Shown here: positions 10,813 through 20,947 of the stretch, in pieces
Layout of the letters: every line of letters starts with the position of its first letter
Numbering within the stretch: the stretch's first letter is position 1
Assembly (NCBI GenBank): GCA_023078685.1
Contig: JALGAS010000001.1
Location: 7,130,001 to 7,194,000, forward strand
DNA: 64,000 nucleotides
Reading direction: 5' to 3'
Source of the DNA: Neopestalotiopsis rosae
Taxonomy: Eukaryota > Ascomycota > Sordariomycetes > Amphisphaeriales > Sporocadaceae
Position numbers and translations under genes: made by a program
Notes under the pieces: model-generated
Seen by the model: only the letters and a program-made list of their open reading frames with translations
Database searches by the model: none
What the model was told of the DNA's origin: nothing

Positions 10813-11781
10813 ATGTCACAACAGGATGTTGCCATGACTGGTGCACCTTCTTCCACTGGAGAAGAGAACCAAGACAATAGTGGAAACTCACACCAAACGG
10901 CGGGCGTGAGAAATGGCGAAGGCAACGGTGAAAGCCCGGGTCAATCGGATACACCTAAGCCTCAAGAAACAAATGCCGATAAGCAGGAAACCCCTCAAAA
11001 AGAGCCTTCCAAGACTGTACAACCGGAGCCTCAAGGTACAAATACCGATAAGCAGGTGAACCCTCAGAAAGAACCTATTGAGCCTGTAAAATCGGAGCCT
11101 CAAGACGCCGACATGAGCGACTTCGATCAAGTCCCTGGGATTAATAGACCCGGTCCTAGCAATAAGGAGCCTTATGTTGGCCGAGCGACAACTGAAGCTC
11201 TTGAACCAGGACCTATTGTCATAGAAGATGACTCGGATATACCATACGACGAGATTACAATTCGTCGTGATCCAGACACGGGCGATAAGAATGTGAAAGG
11301 AAAGATTCTCTGTGTATGGTCGTTTAGAGGATATGTTCTTGTTTCTCTGCCCTCTTTGAAACCGGAGACACGGCACCTGCTTAGAGGCGTCCTGGTACGG
11401 GGCGCAGATTATCCTCTTGAGAAATCTAGATTTGTGCGCCAGAGAGGATTGACTATGTCACAAAAAGGAACCTTTTTTGCGGACTGTGAGTGGGAAAAGA
11501 TAATTTGTATTATCTCTGGTGTTTCTCCTGACAAGAAATATGTCATCATGCTGGTGAAACGTCCTGATGATGAGGGATGGGGACTTGTTTCTCGGTCAAC
11601 TTTGGATAGCAGATTTACAAAAGCCCGCAGCGAACTGATGTTCCATATCCAGCGTGCAAATGTTGGGCAACAAGATATCCCCAAACGCCTAGTGAGGGAC
11701 TCAATGGTTTATGACGAGGAAGCCAGGAAGTATATGGATCAACACCTCGAAGTGGGTGCGCGAGATCCATCTCCATCCTAG
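10813..11781 (+). CDS. Uncharacterised 322-aa protein with N-terminal repeats
   Basis: An intronless frame runs from ATG 10813 to TAG 11781. Residues 1-105 are disordered and hydrophilic. Within them two tandem units of about 24 residues share the pattern PQ-T(N)(A/T)DKQ-PQKEP---V--EPQ. Next come an acidic stretch with PIVIEDDSD (about 136-145, a SUMO-interaction-like motif) and a globular region (about 160-290) rich in strands and basic residues (GYVLVSLPSL, KYVIMLVKR). No domain is recognised. It sits between the damaged ferric reductase and the 3' end of the recombinase, which it faces convergently. Probably element cargo. Function unknown. Confidence 0.6.
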   Translation: MSQQDVAMTGAPSSTGEENQDNSGNSHQTAGVRNGEGNGESPGQSDTPKPQETNADKQETPQKEPSKTVQPEPQGTNTDKQVNPQKEPIEPVKSEPQDADMSDFDQVPGINRPGPSNKEPYVGRATTEALEPGPIVIEDDSDIPYDEITIRRDPDTGDKNVKGKILCVWSFRGYVLVSLPSLKPETRHLLRGVLVRGADYPLEKSRFVRQRGLTMSQKGTFFADCEWEKIICIISGVSPDKKYVIMLVKRPDDEGWGLVSRSTLDSRFTKARSELMFHIQRANVGQQDIPKRLVRDSMVYDEEARKYMDQHLEVGARDPSPS

Positions 11782-11981
11782 CTTGACCACGGTCTAGAAC
11801 TCCCACTTTTACAGACACGGGCTGGAGAACATCGTGACAGATGAACACCCTTGAGATTGAGGAAGAATAGTGGAATGAGTGTTTTTTTTTTCCCCTTGAA
11901 AAATATACTACGCTGAGGTTAGATAGATTGTTTACGTTCTTTGATCATTATGAAATAATTTCATTTGGAGCTTAACCATAA

Positions 11982-14900
11982 CTAATTGTGCCTCCTCCTT
12001 TTTGTTGGCCGTGTTTCGGCTTGGGATCTCAACTCGGATACGAGACATGGGTCCATATCTTTTTCTCGAATCCAGCAATCCTCTTGAGATGGTCTTCCTA
12101 CCCAGTTGACACGATATTCGACCTTGCCATTCCGTCTCCTCTTACGTAGGACTTTGATCCCTTTGTTATAACCCTTGTAATCTTTCTCAAAGTCATTGAG
12201 TAGCTCCTCGCTTATGTCCACACGTGAAACCCAAGAGCAGGATCCATCGAGTTGCCATTTAAGCAAGAATTGATCCTTGCCCCATCGCTCAAGGATACAG
12301 TCGACCACGAACTCTTGGTTGTCAACGATCTCAGACGGAGCTTGAAGATGTTGGCTGTTGGCTTCGTATTCACCACAACCTCGGTGGACTTCCATATTGT
12401 TCTGCCCATCAAACTGCCCCTTCGATGTGTGAAACCGGCTGTCGGAGAAGGACATGCATCTCAGTGCAGGATCAAGTAGTTCATACAGCTCAGTAGTTGC
12501 AGTTGTATCGCTGAGCTTAACGTTACCTTGACCATGTTCACTGGTTATAACAGCATCTTCAGCCCCTGCATTGTCGTAAATGTCTGCATCAAACTGGTTG
12601 CGGAATGAGCCCTGCCCTGTCTCTCCTGGGACCTGAATCTCTTCCAAGATCCTGTCGCCTTCGTTGAAGCGGCCCTCCATTTCTGATACTGATGGTCGCA
12701 AATCTTTGCTGCTGTGATGATGGACGTCGACCTCATTTAGGGCTTCATGCGGTCGTTTTAGTGTGATAGATAGTTCAAGTTTTTGTCCGTCGCAAGATCC
12801 TGGAGTTGACGTCCAAATGGGGTGGGAACTTAAAACGTGTGTTTGCCAAGAAGAGAGACCGTCAATGCTCTCTATTTCCCTGCCAGCAATTATGCATGCA
12901 GGACACAGGAAAGCTTCTTCGAAATCCATATGGTGTTTAAGAGTAGAATGCCGGCTCAGGCCACTAGAGCTGGTGCAGAGGTACACACATAATCCGCAAA
13001 TGCAGATCGAGGGTAAGTGAAATAATTTCAAATGGTCGACAAGTGACCATTGACTTTCAAGCTTGGCGGCTGGAACTTTCGAACGAATGCACCACGCGCA
13101 CTCGACTGGCCAGGATGACTGTTTGAACTCGTGTCGATTGATATGTTGAATGAAACTGCTAATGGTGGTATAATTTCTCGAGCAAAGAGGGCAGGTGAAG
13201 TTCCGAAGACAGTCTCCTTCTGTCCAATTTGGTGCGTGAATGCGGCCATGTGCAGCCTCTACATGGTTGCTCCACTCAGCTCGACCGTGCACAACCACCT
13301 TTTTACCACTACGGTAACATTTTGGACATTGAAACTCTTGATCAAAAAGTTTCGTATGGGAACCATTGTAATGCCGTGTAAGAGAGCTTCGATCACAGTA
13401 GGACTTTGTGCATAGGAGACACCACGACCTGCAAGAGTCCCCTACGTCTGCTGTCTGGGAATTTGATTCAGATGCGGATTCATCTTTGGGCGTTTCTAGA
13501 GTGGGGGGCTCGCTCCTGAGGTGTTCTAAAAGACATCTGATATATTTGCGTGTCTTGATGTCTCTTACTTCTGAATCTTCATCCAGTACTGGCTGGAGAA
13601 GCTTCGAAATCTCGGCGATCGATGGCGAATGTGGTTGTGAAGGAGGTGCTAGTGCGCTCTGTTCAGATGTCGATTGTCCAGTTGATCGCAGATGATCGAC
13701 TTTCATGAAGTATTCGCCTCTAATTTCCTCTAATTTCAGTTTTCGTAACGTCTCCAGTACCGAAGTAAGATTTGCCCGTAATTTTGTTCTTCGCGATCCA
13801 CTGCCGCTATATGCTATTGACCGTCGAAGTTGCTGGACGTCTTGGCGATTCTCAAACTTTTGTTCTTCTTCGATAGAAATCCTGATCGGAGCATTTGGAT
13901 CTCTGCTCAAAGATGTGTCTCGCAAAACCTGGAAAAGACAATCTTCCTGTCCAGCGCCTTGACCAAATGCTAGGCGCATCAAATCTGCACGAACGTTGTG
14001 GGATTGATATGACGCTTGGAATACGCCAGTGGTATGTGACATCACGTAATTGCGTAGAGCATCGGTTAAGACACCTGGGAGCAAAGAAATTAAGTTAGAA
14101 ATACATCGCAGAACGCATGACCGCAAAGACGCACCGTCCATTCGTAGCCCGGCACCAACGCGGAGGCTGTAGAGGCGTGCAGGCTCTCGAAAGCCCGCTA
14201 CAAGCAGTAGTCGCAGCCACAAGCCGTTAGCAGTGCTGGAAGACAAAGAAAACGCTGCTTCTGGCAAAAACTCAGACCTCCACTCGAGAGGGATAAAGTC
14301 GACCGATTCTAGCTTGGGTTGATCGAAGATATCGTCAATCGTTCTGAAGCCTGCCTTAAATGCATTCTGTTGGATCGCTCTTGTGAGGATGAGACTTGCG
14401 AGACAGAACATCCGATTAGGGACGAGGGTGATAGAGAAGCCGATACTGTCAACGATTCGTAAGCCATTGCCAATGAAGTAGGAGAAATGCTATAAACAAC
14501 TTACTAGCCACCGTTACGAAGACGACTGGTCGTGGCCGTCTTCTTGATTTTGTTTCGCCTGATGGTGATAGACACAACGATTTTACGTTGTGAGACGTTC
14601 TCTGGATCCCGGACAACCGCCACCTCGAGTTGGTGGTACCTTACTTGTAGAACTGTTCCACGTCGAAATCCTCCAATGGCAGAGAGTAGTAGGAAGGCGT
14701 GAAAGTCCAGTCTCGTATCAGGTTCACAGGGTATGTCGCTGCTTCTGGACCACAGAGTTTCGAGAAGTACGTACACATCTCTACTCGTCATCTCGATTTT
14801 CCGGTACGATGGATCTATAGAAAGACCAAGCTCAGGTGCAAGATCCTCAAATATCCACTTTGATGCTTGGTTAGAACTTGAATTATGTGAACAAGCTATT

Positions 14901-15549
14901 TGGAACAAGCTTGGAACTATCGGAGACAGTGTTCTGTTACGCACCTGAACAAGTCGATAAGATGGGCTCGCATTTGTCCCTTCATCCTTATGTAGCCATC
15001 TGAGTCGCCAATCTTGAGCTTCATCGGGAAATCGTTGCCTCAACTCACTCATTACATGAGTATCTGCAGCAGCGACAAGTCGACGCCAGGTTTCCTGCAC
15101 TGTGAAAGCCATATCGACTGTTCTGACATAAACAAATTCCTCAGGGCCGAGAACCAGCGTTTTCTTGACTGATGCCTCTACGTAAGTACGTAAGAAAGCC
15201 CTGAAAGGTGCTTGGCCTTCCGATGACTTGGGATTTCTGAGGAATTTGGTCCATGCCTCTATACAGTCCGTTTCCGCATCGGCACAATGTCTTTCAAAGA
15301 TTCTGAGAGTCAATAACTCGACATGGCTTAATGCGAATCTTGTGGGGATGAGTTTACTGACTGTAGCCATTCTGACCATATTCTTTCCCGCACTTTTGCT
15401 GTCGACGGTGCCACAAAGGGGCTGTTCTCGGCTACCTGTGTCTGGTATGCTGTTGTGTACTGAAGACTTTTTGCCTTCTTGTCCGCTGCCGAAACTGGCC
15501 CGGCCTGAACTTGCTTCCCCCGAAACCTTTTCGTGCTGTGGTCGACCAT
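11982..15549 (-). CDS. DUF3435 tyrosine recombinase (captain-like) with C2H2 fingers and chromodomains; one frameshift
   Basis: The preferred model starts at ATG 15549. Introns lie at 14446-14504 and 14075-14134, both placed by phase, and the stop is TAG 11982. The N-terminal part shows the DUF3435 core: a GGFRRGT box followed by RYHQLEV and RDP. After splicing, SLRVGAGLRMDG joins LRNYVMSHTTGVFQASY, which supplies the conserved R, H and probable nucleophilic Y. Six C2H2-type fingers follow, for example CLLCTKSYC...HYNGSH and CPLCSRNY...HINRH. The C-terminal 115 residues form two chromodomain-like units: FVVDCILERW...FLLKW and KVLRKRRRNGKVEYRVNW. Near 15335 the frame must shift by one base to join the start region to the core, so the gene is frameshifted or the read has an error. 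DUF3435 proteins include the recombinases that mobilise Starships. The role here is inferred: excision/integration with chromatin-guided targeting. Confidence 0.78.
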
Positions 15550-15950
15550 TGCATTCAATGGATACCGATGAAGATGTGTGAAGCAAAAGTAAGAATATTC
15601 GACGATTAGGGCGATGCGATGATCTTTTATATACATAAAAAAAAGAATCCTGCACACCCGAGACACCGTGTGTGCCGACAACCAACCGGTATTTTGGTTA
15701 GTGCGATCCTCCGGCGGCTAAGCCAGTGAAGCGATAACAAGAGTCAGGAGTGTTTTGAAGGAAAGGAGGGGGCGTTAGCGGAATAAACAAGTCAAATTTG
15801 GCGGCGCATAGTCTAAGAACTGATTGGTTCGCGGCATGAATTTCAAACGGTGTTCCGGCTGCGGGCATTATAACGGAGCCTGAATACGGAGCCGTTCCCG
15901 GGCGCTAAACGCCGTCCAAAAGTGGGGCATCGACTGAGGCAGCGGAATGA
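15550..15950. other. Recombinase promoter and possible element boundary
   Basis: About 400 bp separate the recombinase start from the first codons of the truncated AAA-ATPase frame. It is relatively GC-rich after 15840, with a short repeated CGGAGCC (about 15870-15893). If a Starship end exists in this window it should lie here. No convincing terminal repeat was seen. Confidence 0.35.
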
Positions 15951-17534
15951 GTCAGCAGACCCCTGTCGTGCCGCAGTGGACGTATTGCAGACTGGAAATC
16001 AGCAACGACATTCAATCCAAAGGACACCACAAAGCGAGATCCTCGGGAAACATTCCTGGTGTCCGAATGCCGGCACAAGAATGCACACAGAGAGGGTTGC
16101 TGTGGCCGTGATATTATATTCAAAGATCACTCTATCGACGAAAATGACTTCGCAGTTCACTCTTTGAACAATTCACACCTATTTGGAGCAAGACAAAAGA
16201 AATCTTTGACGGATGACGACCTCCTACTGCTTCCAGATAGAGTACATGGATTTATTCTGAGGAACCGCCAATGGGTAACCATCAAAGTCACTGACCTAAC
16301 CGAGATACAGTATCAAGACAACTTTGAAAATCTCATGTTACCTGAACGACATAAAACATCAATTCTGGCCCTGGTAAAGACTCATGAAAATACTCGTCAA
16401 GGAAGCAAAGCGAGTGTTGGTGCAGCTTTAGATCTAGTCAAGGGAAAGGGAACCGGTCTCATCTTTTTGCTGCATGGGGAGCCAGGTATTTTGGCCCCGA
16501 GGCTGTTTGTAATGATAACTAACAATCTTTAGGTGTTGGAAAGACTTCAACAGCAGAGTGTGTTGCAGACAACACGAGGAGACCACTGTACCCAATTACT
16601 TGCGGCGACGTAGGTGAAACAGCCATGGAAGTGGAAAAGAATCTGGCGTATAACTTCACACTGGCACACAAATGGGGCTGTGTCCTTCTGCTTGACGAAG
16701 CAGATGTCTTCCTCGCAAAGAGGAGCAAGACGGACTTGAGGCGGAATGCTGTCACGAGCGTTTTCCTCCGTAGTCTTGAGTATTACGCTGGGATATTGTT
16801 TCTAACCACAAATCGTGTTGGAGGCATCGACCCAGCCTTCAAATCCCGTATCCACCTCAGTCTGTTCTATCCAAGACTGAGAAAAGAAGAGACGGTCAAG
16901 CTTTACAAAGTTTTCATACAACGAGCGAAAGAAGAGCAGGCACGCTCAGGAACAACTACTTTCAAAATCGATAAGAAGCAAATCACCGAATTTGCCAGAC
17001 AGCACTACCGTGAGATGGAGCGAGATGGCCTAGGGACGTGGAATGGCAGGTAAGTACTGATGATTGACTTCATAGGAGTTAGCATGCAGAATTCGAGTTG
17101 TCGCTGACACGATAATCAGGCAAATTCGCAATGCATTCCAAGCTGCCATAGCGCTGGCTGAACACGAAGGCCAGCAGGGCATGAAAGGTGCACCCAAGCC
17201 AATCTTGGGTGCTGCGCAGTTTCATACAGTGGCAGAATCATCCAGAGAGTTTGACAAGTACCTCATTTCCACCCTCGGAGCTGGAGAGTCGGATATGGCT
17301 ATGCGGGAGGGATGGCAAGCAGATCGTTATCAAAACGGTATCAAAACGGTACGCAGCAGTCTTTCTCGGGAGATGGTTCGAAACCTGGGAGGTCACGTCG
17401 ATCAAAAGGTCGCTCATCGCGCACCAAGATGGAGACGGATACCGAGGATTCAACTTCTGATAGCGATGTTTCAGAGGATGATAGTGACAGTGATGACGGG
17501 AGTGACTAGCTCTACAGCATTTCTTTTCTTTTGA
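15951..17534 (+). pseudogene. AAA-family ATPase, 5'-truncated and C-terminally frameshifted
   Basis: Exons 15951-16485, 16533-17049 and 17120 onward are joined by introns at 16486-16532 and 17050-17119. The P-loop GEPGVGKT forms across the first intron. Walker B is CVLLLDEADVFL, sensor 1 is LFLTTNR and the arginine-finger region is FKSRI. Upstream lies part of the domain that precedes AAA in these large fungal ATPases (LTDDDLLLLPDRVHGF). The rest of that N-terminal half, and any in-frame ATG, are absent: the frame is simply open back to a TGA at 15948. An 11-bp tandem duplication at 17328-17349 then shifts the reading frame. As a result the usual Ser/Asp-rich acidic tail (visible in another frame up to 17509) is replaced by a hydrophobic one ending at 17534. 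Probably inactive, perhaps truncated by insertion of the neighbouring element. Confidence 0.75.
17328..17349 (+). repeat. 11-bp tandem duplication in the AAA-ATPase gene
   Basis: TATCAAAACGG occurs twice back to back (17328-17338, 17339-17349). Reading with one copy gives a natural acidic C-terminus, and two copies shift the frame. This is the mark of a recent slippage duplication. Confidence 0.85.
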
Positions 17535-18024
17535 AATTCGGTAGAATCAGGTTATCGTCCTTTTCCAACATCGTTTCTTTCAACTACTCTTCCGATTGGC
17601 TCGAGTGACAAGTGACCTTGTGACAGGGATATTGTCACCGGCGCCAAGAATCGGGGCTTGCAAAACAATGGTAAGTCCTAAAAATAGCATACCGTCGATG
17701 ATGGAAGTCGCGACTATCATCAAGCGAGGGGTACAAATGAGCGCTCGCAGCTACACCAATCGAGTCTTTGTTTTCTCAATCATCCATACACTCACGCTGA
17801 TGTTTCTTGGAATTTCTTCCTTTAGCCAAGTTAGTACTTGCGTGAGTGACAAAATTGCATTCGATGTAGTGTGGGAAATGTCCGGGGTCGGCTTCATGAA
17901 ATTGGTTCGGAAGTTTCGTACAGCGGCTGCTGCAACCAAGTTTGTGTCGAGGGATTAGCTGGGTTCTGATATGGCGGATACATTGTGATCTGCACAATTC
18001 TGCCGTGTCATTCCCGAGAGCACT
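17535..18024. other. Intergenic, no gene recognised
   Basis: A plus-strand frame of 120 codons (17596-17958) has unconvincing composition and no splice logic, so I treat it as non-coding. It may include remains of the HET gene that follows. Confidence 0.45.
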
Positions 18025-18336
18025 TTGCTCCGCATGGAGACTGAGAACAACGTTGATAGGATTTGCGGCTTGATAAGAGATCACAGTCGCGCTATGGCAG
18101 TGCTCATGAGAAGAAAGAGGTTTTTCCTGACTAGCGAGGGGCGTGTCGCTATTGGTAACCGCAATGCTCTTCCTGGAGACCTGCTAAGCTGCTTCTATGG
18201 ACTAGCCATGCCGTTCATAGTCCGCCCAAAAGGGCCGCATCATGTACTGATCTCTCCTGCTATAGTCGATAGAGACACTCCGAGTGAGATGTGGCCCCAG
18301 GATCATGACGAAATGGTACCATGGGAGATAGCGTGA
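18025..18336 (+). pseudogene. HET-domain protein, C-terminal remnant
   Basis: About 100 codons match the C-terminal signature of heterokaryon-incompatibility (HET) proteins: RFFLTSEGRVAIG, then LPGDLLSCFYG, then PFIVRP. The family pattern is roughly FxTxxGxxGxGP, GDxVCxxxG and PFxLRP. Instead of the usual VGxAYVHGIMxGE ending, the sequence drifts into ISPAIVDRDTPSEMW and stops at TGA 18336. No HET catalytic or recognition domain (typically 400-500 residues upstream) is present, and there is no ATG in a suitable context. I infer a decayed fragment of a self/non-self recognition gene, in keeping with the rearranged neighbourhood. Confidence 0.55.
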
Positions 18337-18630
18337 ACGATACAAAGCGAGACAGAAACAAGGCCTTCTCCATTGAGATAACATATGAGGAGTTGCAATG
18401 AAAAGAGTGTGTTTTTGCTATATAGAAGAAATAATTGGCTGTTACTACAATTGTGCCGTAGTTGCGCAGCTAAAGTGAGTTATCCAAATGATCGTAATGC
18501 GCTTGTGAACGTGCCTGTAGCCTGCTACCACATGAGGAAATAAACTATAAGAATCACCATATTCGCTGAGAAGACTGTGATCTTAGTCAACACCTTGAGT
18601 CGATTGGGTCCTTCTCAATCTCAGTGCCTT

Positions 18631-19052
18631 TTAGGGCAGCCACTTGAGAGACGTAGCATTCTGAAATGCAGAGCAATCTCCAACGCCAGGAATGTCAACA
18701 TGATGAGATGTCTCATTGCATGCAGCAACATCATAAATTCGTGCTGTGTTACGATCTGATGTTAGTCGGGAAATACTATATTCTTCAAGTGGTAGGTCCA
18801 CGTACCTGGGGCATTGGTCGTTTTGGCAATGACACGGAAACCTTTCGCGTTGAGGGGCTCGGCGAGAGCCGTGCATGTTCCGGCTGGAAGCTGTGGCAAG
18901 ACATCTCTGCGAATGATGTTGCCATTGCAGCCCGCGTCGCTGTTCCACGCGATAGTGACTTGGCCGGCCTGGCGCGCCTCGAGACCAGAGTCAGGCAGGG
19001 CCTGGACTCCAGCCAGAGCGAGAAGGGGGATGATGCTGGTGGTGAACTTCAT
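18631..19052 (-). CDS. Small secreted 4-cysteine protein
   Basis: Exon 1 (19052-18806) and exon 2 (18755-18631) are joined across a 50-bp intron (GTACGT...CTAACATCAG), giving 123 aa. A clear signal peptide (MKFTTSIIPLLALAGVQALP) is followed by a short propeptide-like segment ending in EAR. The mature part has four Cys (AGCNGN, GTCTAL, AACNET and GDCSAF), enough for two disulfides, and potential N-glycosylation sites (NET, NAT). Without splicing the protein would end after two cysteines, so the intron matters for the fold. A TATAAAAG box lies about 115 bp upstream. Small size, secretion and even Cys number fit an effector- or antimicrobial-type protein. No family recognised. Confidence 0.72.
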
Positions 19053-19166
19053 GATGGTATTTTGATCTTGGGTAGTTTTAGAGACTTTTGCTTGTGTTGT
19101 GCATGTGCTTGTGCGTCCGGATAGTTGATATTGAAAAGTCGTGGATGAACAAGCCAGATGCGGAGG

Positions 19167-19174
19167 CTTTTATA
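19167..19174 (-). promoter_or_regulatory. TATA box of the small secreted protein gene
   Basis: TATAAAAG on the minus strand about 115 bp upstream of the ATG at 19052, a canonical sequence and spacing. Confidence 0.5.
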
Positions 19175-20947
19175 CTTGGTTAAAGAAGCGTTTCTGCATA
19201 CTCATGACATCTCATGGTGCAAGTAGCCATCACCAGACCGTATAGCTGCTGAGAGGCTTTTCTTACCATAAGACCGATCAGAACGTGTCAAGTACGATCA
19301 TCGTCAGTTGCTTAGATATATGCCCAAAGTAGTCATAAGAATTGTATTCAGCCATTGGAGTTGTGAATAATTTGAGATGTTTCCGCCGTGAACCATCCGA
19401 TCAAGTTCAAGGGGCGACGTAATGAAAATACCCAATCCATGACTTCACACAAGGTTCATACTCTTGTCATATTTTTCAGTCCCTTTCAATTCTGTCTGCA
19501 TCTGAGTTATGTTCGCTGCAGATCTGGGGTTCTTCACCCTGCTTTTCCATCTCATCAGTCGTCAGCGAACCATCTCAAATACGACGGGCTACCTCCAAAT
19601 CCATTGACTTGTTAGTTTTCGATGTGTCCTCTGGCGTTTGTGGTTGCCGTGGCAATTCAAGCGGATCCGGAACGTTGCAGATTCAAATCACACAGCTTTC
19701 GCGAATTGTTTTGGATTATTTCCTTTACGCAATATCAAGAATCGGAGAACACTTCTCAAACAATCAATAATTATGGGATAAGAATTACAAGTACGAAGAA
19801 AAAGCTCAAAAAGAGAAAAATAAATGAGTGGGTATCAGTCGATCCCCCTACTCGAACCTAGGTTGCCCTGGAGTCCGAGATTCTACACCCTAACGTCTGG
19901 ACATGTAGGCGGGGGGTACGGATCCGTCAAGCCACTCGACCACGAAACCAGGGATCCTGCGTCAGGCGTGCCCAGTGACTGGTCATTTGTTGATTTCCTG
20001 GTGCATTATTGCCATTGATATGGCCTTTGCCTGTCCAAGAGGTCGGGACTCACCACGTACTGGCTGCATAGGTGCGCTCTATCCAATCAGGTCTATGCTT
20101 CGCGTTTGCTACCTGGTCACGACTTGCACGAGATGGCACGTTTAGTTTTTGGATTCAACCTTAACTCAAGCGTAAGATTCCGGTCGACATCAAGTCTCAT
20201 TCTCTTGGTACGAATCCAACTCGTGCTGACGAGGAAAGATGCATGTTGACAGTGTCGGATCTCCGGGCCGACCTAGCCGTCGGCTGCATAAAACTCATAA
20301 TTCATTCGAAACACAGTAAGTTACTTTGACTAATGGATTCAAGATCTATGGTTCTGATCAGCCACAACTCGTCACACAGACGGTTTTGGTAATGCAGAAG
20401 ACGCCTCAGTCGTGTCTCTTGGATCTTGACGCGATAGGTGAACGACTTGTTGATGCGCCTCTCATACTACTCATGCCACCAGGCTAATCCTGCACTCTCC
20501 CAAAGACCTCATGATTCCCATTCAGCCGCGTTTACCAAATGTGTTTCATCCCTGGATCGCGCTAAAGTCTGACGAGAATCCCGGTTGCGCGGTCATGAAC
20601 TTTGCATAGGGCTGAGTCTGCCTGCATAGACGAGCAAATCAAGACGCAGGACCAAGTAGACACAAAGTTTGGTTATGGTCGTGCCGGTAACGTTGCATGA
20701 GAGATACGAAACATATGCTCACAAAGGTTGGCACCTTTGTTCGTCTCGGCCATGGCTCTCTCTTCCGCACATATGTAGGCTTCATCATTTCTCCATAAGC
20801 CACGCTGTCACGTTGGTTCAAACAAGGTCGAGTTTCCCACAATGTCAACATGGTTTGATCATTATATTCATTACTGATCTTTTTCTTTTTGTCCTATCTA
20901 ATAGATAGACTTTGAAGTCAATTCGTTTGCCTCTCTCCTTCAGACTT
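19175..20947. other. Long intergenic region, no gene recognised
   Basis: About 1.8 kb with only short frames. A GGTTCGAG stretch near 19850 (minus strand) was checked as a tRNA T-loop and rejected. Nothing else identifiable. Confidence 0.55.

Larger units (their letters stand above)
1..15950 (-). mobile_element. Putative Starship-like element, partial (one end region)
   Basis: Inference. A DUF3435 tyrosine recombinase (11982-15549, minus strand) sits at the right edge of an AT-rich, gene-poor stretch. In Starships this 'captain' is the first gene at one end and is transcribed into the cargo, which here would extend left. A ferric reductase (8309-10169), one of the recurrent Starship accessory gene types, lies in that direction. 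A 5'-less host-type AAA-ATPase gene begins only about 0.4 kb beyond the recombinase start. No terminal repeat or target-site duplication could be identified, and the far end would be outside the window. The right limit is approximate. The recombinase and reductase are both damaged, so the copy is probably no longer autonomous. Confidence 0.42.

Noticed and set aside
11615..11848. Minus-strand frame at the 3' end of the 322-aa gene
   Set aside because: Shadow frame without conserved features.
15922..16167. Plus-strand frame MGHRLRQRNESADPC... as an independent gene
   Set aside because: It overlaps the ATPase frame and has no family signal.
17369..17380. GGTTCGAAACC resembling a pol III B box
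   Set aside because: It lies inside the ATPase coding sequence and no tRNA-like cloverleaf surrounds it.
19800..19930. Possible tRNA gene on the minus strand because of a GGTTCGAGT stretch
   Set aside because: The flanking five bases do not form a T-stem and no acceptor stem pairs at the right distance.
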